Assembly (NCBI GenBank): GCA_016712355.1
Contig: JADJRF010000005.1
Location: 992,001-1,056,000 of the forward strand
Direction: 5' to 3'
Length of the DNA: 64,000 nt
DNA from: Vampirovibrionales bacterium
GTDB lineage: Bacteria; Cyanobacteriota; Vampirovibrionia; Vampirovibrionales; Vampirovibrionaceae
Shown: piece after piece, positions 16,610 through 25,270 of the stretch
How positions within the stretch are numbered: position 1 is the stretch's first letter
How the letters are laid out: each line of letters begins with the position of its first letter
The notes under the pieces: generated by a model
The model's input: only the letters and a program-made list of their open reading frames with translations
Told to the model about the DNA's origin: nothing
Database searches by the model: none
Position numbers and translations under genes: made by a program

Positions 16610-17509
16610 ATGTTCTGGAATCTCTTTGGGTCGCGAAAATCCCAAAAACCGTCCGCCCGCGCCTCAGAAGAGGGGCTGGTCAAGCGGCGGCGACCGTCGA
16701 CGAGCGTCGCCGAGCTGGAAGCGCTCATGGAACGCCTGGCCGATGAAATGGCTCTTTGCGACGAGACGGAATTCTCGTCGTTAATGGCGCCGTTTTACGA
16801 GATGCTCGGCCACGCCACGATTCTGGTTCCCACGGTTGAGTCCCCGGAAAGAGACGGCGGCGGCGAGAAACCGGCCTCGTACCGCTTGATGACGGTTCAG
16901 AACCCGGAGGGTGAAACGGGCGTGGCCGTGTTTACCTCGCCTGAAACCCTGTCGATGTGGATTCATGAGCCCATGCGATATGTGGGCATCCCCTTCCGCA
17001 CGCTTAGCGCCAAAGTGATGGAGCAGGGGCTTGATTTCGTCTTAATTAACCCGGCAGGGCCTGCGCGCGCCGCTCTCTCGCCGTATGAGCTGTCGTATCT
17101 GGCCGATGGGCTGGCTCCGCCGCGTCGCCACGCGCTTGAGGCTGGCATGAACGTCGCCCCGCAGACCGAGATTACCGTCTGGGCCCCCACCACGTTGTCG
17201 GCGCAAATGTTGACCGAGCGCCTGAAAGGCTGCTTCGGCCAGCGCGAGCGCTGGGTAAAATCCGCCTATGTGTTTGACGTCTCCATTGCGCAGGGCCCTT
17301 CGCATCTGGCCATGGCCATCCGCCTGACCGAGGGCGAAGAAGAACGCTGGCAGCAGCAATTGCTGGGCGATGCGCTGGCCATCTCGCGCGAAGTGCTGGA
17401 GCGCAACCAGTATATGGATTTCTTCCTGCTCAATGAATCCGATGATCTTGAACGGATGCTGCAATCGGTGACTGAGCCGTTTTTTGAGAATCGCCAGGCC
17501 ATAGGTTAA
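16610..17509 (+). CDS. SseB-domain protein
   Basis: About 299 residues from the ATG of MFWNLFGSR. After a short basic N-terminus, residues about 30-170 match the SseB N-terminal fold: ALMERLADEM, then GVAVFTSPETLSMW and FVLINPAGP, in the pattern TDxxALxxWxP...lvINP. A second domain (about 180-290) resembles the SseB C-terminal domain. SseB proteins were named for secretion and enhanced serine sensitivity in enteric bacteria, but most have no known role. It sits alone between the TlpA-like and SIMPL genes. Confidence 0.65.
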   Translation: MFWNLFGSRKSQKPSARASEEGLVKRRRPSTSVAELEALMERLADEMALCDETEFSSLMAPFYEMLGHATILVPTVESPERDGGGEKPASYRLMTVQNPEGETGVAVFTSPETLSMWIHEPMRYVGIPFRTLSAKVMEQGLDFVLINPAGPARAALSPYELSYLADGLAPPRRHALEAGMNVAPQTEITVWAPTTLSAQMLTERLKGCFGQRERWVKSAYVFDVSIAQGPSHLAMAIRLTEGEEERWQQQLLGDALAISREVLERNQYMDFFLLNESDDLERMLQSVTEPFFENRQAIG

Positions 17510-17524
17510 TTCAGGGCTTGCGGG

Positions 17525-17530
17525 TATAAT
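17525..17530 (+). promoter_or_regulatory. Possible -10 box for SIMPL-domain gene
   Basis: TATAAT 16 bases after the preceding stop codon and 126 bases before the GTG start. No clear -35 box. Confidence 0.3.
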
Positions 17531-17655
17531 AGGCCGACACGGACGCTTTGCGTTGCGGGCGCTCTGCTTCTGGCGGGCGACGAGGAACGCCGAGGGGTTC
17601 GTCACGACGGATATACCCAGACTGCGACAAGAATACTATAAGAAGGAGAACGCCT

Positions 17656-18420
17656 GTGGCCGCGCCCGAAAACGCGCTGGAACGCGTCAAGGAATTCCAA
17701 CTCGCCCTGCTGGGCCTGTTTCTGATGATTGGCCTGACCGTGGCCGCCATGGTCGCCGCCTCGGCGCTGGTACAGGTGAAGCGCTATCCCTACGAAGTGG
17801 TGACCGTCACGGGCGCAGCGGCCAAAAACATCCAGTCGGATTTCGCAGAATGGACGTGCCGTTTTGCGCGGCGCGCCAATGCCCCGGCCAGCGCCTTCAA
17901 GGCGCTGCAAAGCGATCGCGCCGTGATTGTCGAGTATCTGAAAAGCGTCGGCGTGACGGCCGCCGAGATGGAAGTCTCGCAAATTGGCACGACCGCTCTG
18001 TATAAACTCAACGATCGCGGTGATACCACCAATCAGATAGAAGGTTATGAGTTGTCGCAAACCATCACCTCGCGCTCAGCGGATGTGGTGAAGATTGACC
18101 GCGCCGCGCGCGAAGCCACGTCTTTGATGTCGCGCGACATGGTAGTGGATTCACAAACCCCGTCGTTCTATTACACCAAGCTCGACGATCTCAAGGTTAA
18201 AATGCTGGGTGATGCGACGCAAAACGCCTTTCAGCGCGCCCAAAGCATGGCCAAAAGCACCGGGCGCGGCATTGGTCGCTTGCGCACGGCCAATATGGGC
18301 GTCTTTCAGATCACGGCCCCCAATTCTACAGAAGTCTCTGATTACGGGGTGAATGACACCTCGTCGCGCGAGAAAAAAGTCACGGCGGTTGTCAATGCCA
18401 CGTTTGAGCTGGCTAACTGA
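17656..18420 (+). CDS. SIMPL (DUF541) domain protein
   Basis: 254 residues from a GTG with AAGGAG 7 bases upstream. One membrane segment (about 17-40, LALLGLFLMIGLTVAAMVAA) is followed by a SIMPL domain: VVTVTGAAAKNIQSDFAEW, later GYELSQTITSRSADV and VKMLGDATQNAFQRAQSMA. SIMPL proteins are periplasmic oligomeric proteins; function is mostly unknown. It overlaps the 3' end of ruvX by 8 bases in convergent orientation. The longer open frame beginning at 17548 lacks a ribosome binding site. Confidence 0.8.
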   Translation: MAAPENALERVKEFQLALLGLFLMIGLTVAAMVAASALVQVKRYPYEVVTVTGAAAKNIQSDFAEWTCRFARRANAPASAFKALQSDRAVIVEYLKSVGVTAAEMEVSQIGTTALYKLNDRGDTTNQIEGYELSQTITSRSADVVKIDRAAREATSLMSRDMVVDSQTPSFYYTKLDDLKVKMLGDATQNAFQRAQSMAKSTGRGIGRLRTANMGVFQITAPNSTEVSDYGVNDTSSREKKVTAVVNATFELAN

Positions 18421-18874
18421 CGGCGTCTGGCGACTCGGGCGACGTTTGCCGCGCCCGCGCATCGAGATAATCCTGTAAAATACGCGCGGCGGCGGCCTGG
18501 TCTACCAATCCTTTCTGACGGGACGGCGCAATGCCCTGGGCGCGTAAGGTCTGCTGCGCCAGCGTTGAGGTAAGCCGCTCATCGAAGAAAACAACCTCGC
18601 AGCCTAGATGCGTCTGCAAAGCCTCGCCAAACGCGCGGACTTTTTGCGCCATAGGGCCTTCGCTGCCGTTCATGTTGCGCGGCAGGCCGAGTACGATGGT
18701 CGAAACGCCGTATTGATCCCGCAGCGCCGCCAGCGGTGTCCAGAGATCGGTCCTGGCGTTGCGCTCCAGCGTCGGGAGCCCCACGGCGAAATGCCCCAGC
18801 GGATCGCTGATCGCAAGACCAATGCGTCGTTGACCGTAGTCAATGGCTAGAATCCGGGCGTAAACAGCGGTCAT
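18413..18874 (-). CDS. ruvX: Holliday junction resolvase-like RuvX/YqgF
   Basis: 153 residues from the ATG with GGAAGG upstream (a second ATG lies ten codons earlier). The RNase H-like fold starts with ILAIDYGQRRIGLAISDPLG, carrying the catalytic Asp, then IVLGLPRNMNGSEG and FFDERLTS (second acidic residue), and ends in VDQAAAARILQDYL (third Asp). YqgF is essential in many bacteria for 16S rRNA 5' processing and may also resolve Holliday junctions. Single gene here. Confidence 0.93.
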   Translation of the reverse strand: MTAVYARILAIDYGQRRIGLAISDPLGHFAVGLPTLERNARTDLWTPLAALRDQYGVSTIVLGLPRNMNGSEGPMAQKVRAFGEALQTHLGCEVVFFDERLTSTLAQQTLRAQGIAPSRQKGLVDQAAAARILQDYLDARARQTSPESPDAVS

Positions 18875-18995
18875 GAGCGGTTGCCTTCCGATTGAGGGCA
18901 TCATGGGGGCATGTTGATTATGTCACGATCGTTATTACAGCAAACCGGTATCCTCTTTCGATACTATCTGTAATACGGTTGCCGCGGTCTTGAAA

Positions 18996-19481
18996 ATGCT
19001 CAATTCCTTTCGTGCCCTCAGTCTCCAGAACGCTCCCCAGAAGGCGTCTTCAGAGCATCACATGCTGTCGCGCCTGTATGCGCTTTGTCTGCGTGACGGC
19101 GCGCGCGACGGACCCTGCTGTCAACTGGTCTTCACGACGCCAGAGAGGGAGCAGATACTAATGACGGCGCACTCTGGCCTCGATCGCCTCTATATTTCAG
19201 CGCAGCAGCCTTCCCCCGAAATGCCATGGCGTTGGGCCGCCTCGCGACCTGCTGCGTCGACACCCACGTCGAAATACGTGGCGTATCGAGTGGCCGCGCA
19301 TCTCGGTCAGTGGATTCGGGGCTGGCAATCTCAGGTTTTTGTCGATAAGCGTTTCCCCAAGTCGGGCGTGATGGAATACCATGATGATCCTCTCAGCGAC
19401 CGCCAGATCCTCGAACTGATTGAGCGCGTTGGGGAACGCATTGGGGAGCGGGTCGGGCGCGTGGCATTGGAAAAGCCCTGA
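18996..19481 (+). CDS. Hypothetical protein
   Basis: 161 residues; I do not recognise it. It is soluble, Arg-rich, with no signal peptide or membrane segment. The C-terminus is predicted helical (DRQILELIERVGERIGERV), with repeated GER triplets. It fills the gap between ruvX and mqnC and its codon use is like its neighbours. Start is an ATG two codons after a TTG. It could be a real but lineage-restricted gene. Confidence 0.5.
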   Translation: MLNSFRALSLQNAPQKASSEHHMLSRLYALCLRDGARDGPCCQLVFTTPEREQILMTAHSGLDRLYISAQQPSPEMPWRWAASRPAASTPTSKYVAYRVAAHLGQWIRGWQSQVFVDKRFPKSGVMEYHDDPLSDRQILELIERVGERIGERVGRVALEKP

Positions 19482-19605
19482 TCCGCGCTGAAAGCGCTTG
19501 AGCTATCGCTTGCGATTTGCTACCGTAACGATCCGTTCTCATAACGTTCCGTTCTATGGGCGAGTTGTATAGGCCACGCCAACGGCTTGATGAGGTTTGA
19601 TTGCC

Positions 19606-20700
19606 ATGCCCTTTCCGACAGCCGCTGACGCCCCGGCGTTGCGTTTCTCGCAACGCGTGGACGGCGATCAGGCCCTGAAGCTGTTTCGCGAAACCGATCT
19701 GCTGACGCTGGCCGCCATGGCCGAAACCGTCAAGGCGCGCTTTCACGACCCGGACGCGCCATATACGTTTATCATCGACCGCAACGTCAATTACACCAAT
19801 ATCTGTAACGTCGATTGCCTCTTCTGCGCTTTTTACCGCCATGCGGACGCGCCCGACGCCTATACGCTGACGTATGAAGAAATCCACGCCAAGGCCCAGG
19901 AGCTGGTGACGCTCGGCGGAACGCAACTCCTGTTGCAAGGCGGGGTTAATCCGGCGCTGCCCTTCGAATACTATCTGGATTTACTGCGTCAACTGCGGCG
20001 GGATTTTCCCGCGCTGACGCTGCACGCGTTCTCTCCGACCGAAATTGCGTTTATGGCTGAGCAGACCGGTCAAACGCTGCGCCAGACGTTATTACGCTTG
20101 CAGGAGGCGGGCTTGTCGTCGCTGCCCGGCGCCGGAGGCGAAATTCTGCACGATGATATCCGTCGGCGCGTGAGTCGTAAGAAGGTCAATACCGAAGACT
20201 GGCTTGGCGTTATGGAAGCCGCGCACGAGCTGGGTCTGAAGACCTCTGCAACCATGATGTTTGGCATGATGGAGTCCGACTGGCATATTGTCGATCATCT
20301 GCTTCAGATTCGCGCGTTGCAGGATCGCTCCGGCGGTTTCATCTCGTTTATCCCGTGGACGTTTCAACGTGAGAACACGGCTTTGGCCCGTCTGACGCAA
20401 CCTCCGCCCGACGGGCTGGCGTATTTACGCGTCACGGCGCTGGCGCGCCTGGTGCTGGACAATATTCCCAACATCGGCGCGTCGTGGATCACGCAGGGCA
20501 TGAAGCTCGGACAGGTCGCTTTGACGATGGGGGCCAACGACATGGGCGGCCTGCTGCTGGAAGAAAACGTCGTCACGCAAGCTGGAGCGACGCCCACCAC
20601 AAAAAGCGTGGCGGAGATGGTCAAAGCGATTCATGCAAGCGGACGCGACGCAGCCCAGCGCGATACGCAATACGCCGTTTTGAAGCGCTTTACGCGTTAG
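19606..20700 (+). CDS. mqnC: Cyclic dehypoxanthinyl futalosine synthase (radical SAM)
   Basis: 364 residues. The radical SAM cluster motif is CNVDCLFCAFYR (Cx3Cx2C, about 68-79), followed by GGTQLLLQGG and the family hallmarks LSSLPGAGGEIL and TSATMMFGMMES. MqnC uses a 5'-deoxyadenosyl radical to cyclise dehypoxanthinyl futalosine in the futalosine route to menaquinone. Close relatives are MqnE and CofH; the FYR after the cluster and the GAGGEIL motif favour MqnC. The ATG is preceded by GATGAGG. mqnA, B, D and E are not in this window. The stop overlaps the convergent SPOR gene stop by 4 bases. Confidence 0.88.
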   Translation: MPFPTAADAPALRFSQRVDGDQALKLFRETDLLTLAAMAETVKARFHDPDAPYTFIIDRNVNYTNICNVDCLFCAFYRHADAPDAYTLTYEEIHAKAQELVTLGGTQLLLQGGVNPALPFEYYLDLLRQLRRDFPALTLHAFSPTEIAFMAEQTGQTLRQTLLRLQEAGLSSLPGAGGEILHDDIRRRVSRKKVNTEDWLGVMEAAHELGLKTSATMMFGMMESDWHIVDHLLQIRALQDRSGGFISFIPWTFQRENTALARLTQPPPDGLAYLRVTALARLVLDNIPNIGASWITQGMKLGQVALTMGANDMGGLLLEENVVTQAGATPTTKSVAEMVKAIHASGRDAAQRDTQYAVLKRFTR

Positions 20701-21401
20701 GGCGCAATTGGCCGGATTTTCGCGCCGTTTTGGCCGGCGACGGCTTCTGCGCTCTCGCGACTGGAGAAGGTGCCCAGTTTGACGACGTGACGTCCGCCGG
20801 ACAAACCGGAGAAGGCTTCGACGCCGCGGCCCTTGAGGGTTTCAGCGGCAGCGCGGGCTTCAGTGTCTGAGCCATAACCGTCGACATACACCTGATACAG
20901 CGTCTTGGGCGCAGGCGGGGTCGCAACCGGGGTTGGCGCAGGCGGGGCGACGCGCGGGCGGAGGCGCGGCTCAAACGCCGGGTCGGGGGGTTCTAGCGTA
21001 CGCGTAACCGGCGGCGGAGGCGGGGTCATGGGTCGCCTGAGCGCGGGGGCCGCAGGAGGGGGCGGTTCGACTTGTACTAAGGTCGGCGGCGCATGCGAAG
21101 GCGATTCTACCACGGCTTCCTGAGCCGATTGCGGCGGGGGCGTCTGGACTTGCGTCGTGGGCGCAATGGCAGGAGCGACAAATGCCGGGCTTCCCGGTAC
21201 TCTGACCACCGCGCTGCCGGTGTTGGCGGCTTTAAATTCCGCAGGCGGTCCCTCATCTTCAAGAATCGGCGCAGATTCGGGCGTTTTGGTATCGAACGAC
21301 AAATCGATGTTTTTAAACACCAGATTAAACAGCACCAGCAAAATCACCAGCGAAACGGTCATCGTGGAGAAAAAGAGAATCAGAATTCTGCGAAAGCCCA
21401 T
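20697..21401 (-). CDS. SPOR-domain membrane protein
   Basis: 234 residues: an N-terminal transmembrane helix (ILILFFSTMTVSLVILLVLFN), a long Pro/Ala-rich periplasmic linker (about 45-165), and a C-terminal SPOR domain (about 166-230: LYQVYVDGYGSDTEARAAAE ... RHVVKLGTFSSRESAEAVA). SPOR domains bind denuded glycan strands at the division septum, so a cell-division role (FtsN/DamX-like) is inferred. It is co-directional with, and 2 bases after, the DUF366 gene, so the two probably form an operon. Confidence 0.85.
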   Translation of the reverse strand: MGFRRILILFFSTMTVSLVILLVLFNLVFKNIDLSFDTKTPESAPILEDEGPPAEFKAANTGSAVVRVPGSPAFVAPAIAPTTQVQTPPPQSAQEAVVESPSHAPPTLVQVEPPPPAAPALRRPMTPPPPPVTRTLEPPDPAFEPRLRPRVAPPAPTPVATPPAPKTLYQVYVDGYGSDTEARAAAETLKGRGVEAFSGLSGGRHVVKLGTFSSRESAEAVAGQNGAKIRPIAP

Positions 21402-21403
21402 GG

Positions 21404-21970
21404 TTAGCGCACCGCCTTCACTTTACATGTCGATCGTTTAATATCCTGCCACTCGTCGGCCAGAATGCGCATACAGGCGTTGGCCAGACTGCGCGCATCC
21501 TCAATGCCCAAATCGCATCCCAATCCTGCGGCCTCGACAGGCGCGCCGGCGGGATCGATATTCAGGCCGGTGTGGATGAGGCAGGATGTTGGACTGATGG
21601 TGCAGATCGAGACCGACAGCTTTTTCGTGTTCTGGTAAAACAGGTCGTCGCCGATGCGCCGCACCGCCAATTCGCCGCGCTCGGCGTTGATGCGGTCCTG
21701 TAAAATCGAGGAAAACAGCCGCTGAGCCACCACGCCCTCTTCCAGCGGAATGCCAAACAGTTCAATAATAAAGTGCAGCATATTTTTAGAGTAAATATAG
21801 TCTTCGTTCAGCACGTCTTCAAGGTCGACCATGCGCGAGATATCCACGTGACAGGGGCCGATAAAGGCCGCCACGGCGTCCCCCAGAATTCCGGCGTTCC
21901 GGTAAATCCAGTGACTGACCAGCTCTTCGCCGGTGTAAGGATGGGGTTCTTCCATAAAATGGGTTTTCAT
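21404..21970 (-). CDS. DUF366 family protein
   Basis: 188 residues starting MKTHFMEEPHPYTGEEL, the usual DUF366 N-terminus; an upstream ATG at 22012 would add 14 atypical residues. Family features include LVSHWIYRNAGILGDAVAAFIGPCHV, DLEDV, IYSKNMLHFIIELFG, and later SVSICTISPTSCLIHTGLNI. The function of DUF366 is unknown. It precedes the SPOR-domain gene with a 2-base gap. Confidence 0.85.
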   Translation of the reverse strand: MKTHFMEEPHPYTGEELVSHWIYRNAGILGDAVAAFIGPCHVDISRMVDLEDVLNEDYIYSKNMLHFIIELFGIPLEEGVVAQRLFSSILQDRINAERGELAVRRIGDDLFYQNTKKLSVSICTISPTSCLIHTGLNIDPAGAPVEAAGLGCDLGIEDARSLANACMRILADEWQDIKRSTCKVKAVR

Positions 21971-22063
21971 CGAGGAAATTCCATCGGTCGCCGCCTCGTG
22001 GAATGAATTCACGATTAGTATACGTCAAAACCGGGCGCGGGCGCGTTTGAGGTTTGCGCACGT

Positions 22064-22069
22064 TATAAT
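22064..22069 (+). promoter_or_regulatory. Possible -10 box for MFS gene
   Basis: TATAAT 56 bases upstream of the MFS start in the divergent intergenic region; -35 box not convincing. Confidence 0.3.
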
Positions 22070-22124
22070 CGTGACGCTTCTTTATTAATAAGCATATCCC
22101 CCGTGTTTGCTCTTTTGAACGCTG

Positions 22125-23357
22125 ATGACGCCCGCTTCTTCCGCTGCCTGTTCTGATTTGCGGCCTTGCGACACTCGTCGCTTGCCGTTGTGGACGTTGC
22201 CTTTCTTAATGATGGCGCTGGTTGCGCTGGCGTTCTTCAGCGCATTTCATCTCATCACGCCAACGCTTCCCTTGTATTTGCATCAACGTGGGATGAACGG
22301 CGGCGCCATTGGCGTGATGGTCTCGGCGTTTATGGCGGCTTCTCTGATAACGCGTCCGCTGATGGGCCGCTGGGCGGATCTCGCCTCCAAAAAGAGGCTG
22401 ATTGTCGTTGGCGCTGCTTGCTTTGCCGCCTGCGCGCCGTGCTACCTCCTGCCGCTTTCCGATGGCGCCTTGTTTGCGCTGCGACTGATTCACGGGGCCG
22501 CGTTCTCACTTTTTGTGGCCGCTTATTATGGGTATTTACTGCAGGTTTTGCCGCAAGCGCGGCGCGCCGAAGCCCTCAGCGCCCATAGCAATGTCGTGAT
22601 GCTGGCGCTGGCGCTGGGGCCCATGGCCGGATTATGGCTCATGGAGACGGTTTCGATAGGACTGGTCTTCTGGACGATGCTGGCTTTAGGCATCGCGGCG
22701 CTGCTGTTATGTCTGGCTTTGCCGCCAGAGCCACAGGCGGACCCTGTGACACGACTTCATAACCCCGTTCAGAATGCTGACGTCACATGGATTCATCCTA
22801 AAGCGCTGGGTCCTGGCGCGTTGATGGCCTCTGTCAGCGTGTTATACGGGGCGGTGCTGCCCTTCGCCCCCCTGATTGGCCACGAAAAAGGCATGGACGC
22901 CATGGCGCCCCTGTACCTGCTCTATACCGCAGGCGTTATCGTGACCCGTTCTGTCAGCGGCGCGCTGTCAGATCGCTATGGACGCGCGGCGGTGCTGATT
23001 CCGGCGATGGCTTTGAGCGGCGTTTCGGTCTGGTGTATGGCGTTCACGCCGACCTCGTGGGGGTTGTTGTTAAGCGCGCTGGCGTACGGTCTGACTGGCG
23101 GAGCCGTTCAACCGTCATTGATGGCCATGGTCGCCGATCGCCTCGAAGACGGCGAACGCGCCAGCGCCATGGCGACCTTTACGATGTTCGGCGATTTTGG
23201 CATGGCGCTTGGCAGCCTGATCATCGGGGGGCTCAGCGCTTGGACAGGTTATGGAGGCGCGCTGGCATTCCCTGCCCTCATCGCGCTCAGCGGCGCAACG
23301 GCGTTGTGGATGTCGCATCAGCGTCAAAGTCGAGCGACGGCTCAGGCGTCGAACTAG
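22125..23357 (+). CDS. MFS transporter
   Basis: 410 residues with about 12 transmembrane segments. The loop between helices 2 and 3 contains RPLMGRWADLASKKRLIVVG, and the equivalent in the second half is RSVSGALSDRYGRAAVLIP. Both fit the GxxxDRxGRR pattern of the major facilitator superfamily. Substrate unknown; drug or metabolite efflux is plausible. It is convergent with the wecG-like gene. The start is the ATG at the first Met; the N-terminal 25 residues are cytoplasmic and low in conservation. Confidence 0.88.
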   Translation: MTPASSAACSDLRPCDTRRLPLWTLPFLMMALVALAFFSAFHLITPTLPLYLHQRGMNGGAIGVMVSAFMAASLITRPLMGRWADLASKKRLIVVGAACFAACAPCYLLPLSDGALFALRLIHGAAFSLFVAAYYGYLLQVLPQARRAEALSAHSNVVMLALALGPMAGLWLMETVSIGLVFWTMLALGIAALLLCLALPPEPQADPVTRLHNPVQNADVTWIHPKALGPGALMASVSVLYGAVLPFAPLIGHEKGMDAMAPLYLLYTAGVIVTRSVSGALSDRYGRAAVLIPAMALSGVSVWCMAFTPTSWGLLLSALAYGLTGGAVQPSLMAMVADRLEDGERASAMATFTMFGDFGMALGSLIIGGLSAWTGYGGALAFPALIALSGATALWMSHQRQSRATAQASN

Positions 23358-23367
23358 CGCCGAGCGA

Positions 23368-24231
23368 TTATCGCGCCATTTCGGCGCGGAAAAGCCGAAA
23401 TGGGATGGGGCGGTTGTGCCCGTCTGCCGAAAAAATGCTTCGCAGCCGATGAGGCGCAGCTTGTAAACACGCGCGGCCCATAAACCACGGATTGCCAATT
23501 AAATAACGTCCCATTAAGCGGCGAGGCTCTGACGAAAAGCGATACAGCCACTCAAAACCTGCGTCGCCCATCCACTGCGGGCACCGGGGTTGACGCCCTG
23601 TAAAATAATCCATCACGGCACCCAGCGGTAGAATGGCGCCCACGTCGATCTGAGAGCGTCGCTTGTCTACCCAGAATTCCTGAATGGGCGTACCCAGCCC
23701 GACAATCAGCAGGTCGGGCTTGAGGCGGTTAATCTCGTCAATCACGTCGCGCTCCTGCGCAGGGTCATTAACGAAATACCCATGATGAAACCCAATCACG
23801 GAATGACGCGGCGCAACAGCGTTGAGCAGGGCAAGCATTTTTTCAGCGATGCCCGGCTCGCCTCCCAGCAGATAAATGGAAAGGCGCTCTTTGGCCATAA
23901 AGCGAAAGAACGACAAAAACCAGTCGGCGGCTGGGAGCCGTCGCGGAAGCCATTGCCCGGCGAGGCGCGCCGCCCATTGAATGCCCGCGCCGTCGCAGTA
24001 GACGACGTCAGCGCGCGTCAGAAATCGTTTGAGCTTGGGCAAACGAAAGGCGGTGTTGAGGACATGCGCATTCACATAAGTAATCAAGGCCTGTTGCGGC
24101 TTGCGAATCTCCAGGGCAATGCGCTCAAACAAGCTCTGTTCACTTTGAAAGGCGGCGATAGTGACGCCTTCCACATTCACGCATGCGGGATAAGCGCCCA
24201 CGGCGCTAATCATTGTTTCCTGAACGCTCAT
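23368..24231 (-). CDS. WecG/TagA/CpsF-family glycosyltransferase (GT26)
   Basis: 287 residues. GT26 markers are VNAHVLNTAFR near the N-terminus, the DGAGIQWAARLAG motif (acceptor/catalytic Asp), IYLLGGEPGIAEKM, LIVGLGTPIQEFWV and the C-terminal PQWMGDAGFEWLYR...EPRRLMGRYLIGN. These enzymes transfer N-acetylmannosamine-type sugars or relatives to polyprenyl-linked acceptors in surface polysaccharide synthesis at the inner membrane. It is alone rather than in a polysaccharide cluster. AGGAAG precedes the ATG. Confidence 0.92.
   Translation of the reverse strand: MSVQETMISAVGAYPACVNVEGVTIAAFQSEQSLFERIALEIRKPQQALITYVNAHVLNTAFRLPKLKRFLTRADVVYCDGAGIQWAARLAGQWLPRRLPAADWFLSFFRFMAKERLSIYLLGGEPGIAEKMLALLNAVAPRHSVIGFHHGYFVNDPAQERDVIDEINRLKPDLLIVGLGTPIQEFWVDKRRSQIDVGAILPLGAVMDYFTGRQPRCPQWMGDAGFEWLYRFSSEPRRLMGRYLIGNPWFMGRACLQAAPHRLRSIFSADGHNRPIPFRLFRAEMAR
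23376..23403. terminator. Perfect 10-bp hairpin between convergent MFS and WecG-like genes
   Basis: CCATTTCGGC pairs perfectly with GCCGAAATGG around an 8-base loop, just after the MFS stop and within the last codons of the opposite gene. No T-tract on either side, so termination is not certain. Confidence 0.45.
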
Positions 24232-24763
24232 ACGGCGCTTCCTAACCTGTTCTTTCGCCTAATCGCCCGAAGGCGTCCTAACCTCGAAACACGCAAGCGC
24301 AACTTACGCCAAATCTAACGCAAGGCAAGCTAAACGCACCCGACCCCGCTGCTCTCACTCGCCAATGGAGACCCCATGACCAGTGCGCGCCTGGAAACAG
24401 ATGTAAACTGACTCTCCTAGATAATGCGGGGCGCATCCGCCGAAAATCGCCTGTTGCCATGCGTTCGGCGTCAACAGGGTTATCTTAATACTCTGCGCGG
24501 CGCCTGTAAAGTCATGAATATTCGGTTTTTATGGAATCGGCGGGGGCGGGCTTTTTGGGTAATATCATCGGCGTAACGGCCTCCGGGGGGACTCGTTGGC
24601 GATCGCCCCGCCCATGGCGCGCGTCCTGGCGGTTACGGCTTTGGTTGATAGCTGCTGATAACAAGAGCGCTTGATGCGCGATCCCTGTCGTCTTTCACGC
24701 TAAAATAGGCCTGATGGGTTTTGAGCGCTTTCTCACCAGCGCGCGTGACGGGAGATTCTGCTG
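24232..24763. other. Intergenic region before purE
   Basis: About 530 bases between the divergent wecG-like and purE genes. I see no supported coding sequence, no tRNA, and no purine-riboswitch consensus. A TAAAAT word near 24701 could be a -10 element for purE. Confidence 0.5.
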
Positions 24764-25270
24764 ATGTCTGGCCAAACGCAACCGTGGGTCGCGATTATTA
24801 TGGGAAGCCAGTCCGACTGGGAGACCATGCGCCATGCCAGCGAGACGCTGCAGACGCTGGACGTTGCCCATGAGTGCCGCGTCGTATCGGCTCACCGCAC
24901 CCCGCAGGCGATGGCCCAATTTGCCGAAGAGGCGGAATCGCGCGGTATTCAGGTGATTATTGCCGGCGCAGGCGGCGCGGCGCATCTGCCCGGCATGACG
25001 GCGTCTCATACGGCGCTGCCCGTTATCGGCGTGCCGGTGATGAGCCAGGCCCTGCACGGCGTCGATTCGCTCCTGTCGATTGTTCAGATGCCTGGCGGCG
25101 TCCCTGTGGCGACGATGGCGATCGGCAAGGCGGGCGCCATTAACGCAGCATTGATGGCTGCAGCGATCCTGGGCCGCTGGCGACCGGAAATTCTGGCGGC
25201 GTACCGGGCGTATCGTCAGCGCCAGACCGAGGCCGTCATCGAGACGGCGATGATTCAGGAAAGCCTGTGA
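24764..25270 (+). CDS. purE: N5-carboxyaminoimidazole ribonucleotide mutase PurE
   Basis: 168 residues. Class I PurE motifs are visible: IIMGSQSDW (substrate phosphate loop), VVSAHRTPQAM (catalytic His), and IIAGAGGAAHLPGM with PVIGVP. The enzyme moves the carboxyl group of N5-CAIR to C4 in purine synthesis. It overlaps purK by one base; the two are the CO2-fixation step and are classically co-transcribed. Confidence 0.96.
   Translation: MSGQTQPWVAIIMGSQSDWETMRHASETLQTLDVAHECRVVSAHRTPQAMAQFAEEAESRGIQVIIAGAGGAAHLPGMTASHTALPVIGVPVMSQALHGVDSLLSIVQMPGGVPVATMAIGKAGAINAALMAAAILGRWRPEILAAYRAYRQRQTEAVIETAMIQESL

Noticed and set aside
24232..24763. Possible RNA gene or purine riboswitch before purE
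   Set aside because: No conserved riboswitch core, tRNA, SRP or tmRNA signature could be seen.
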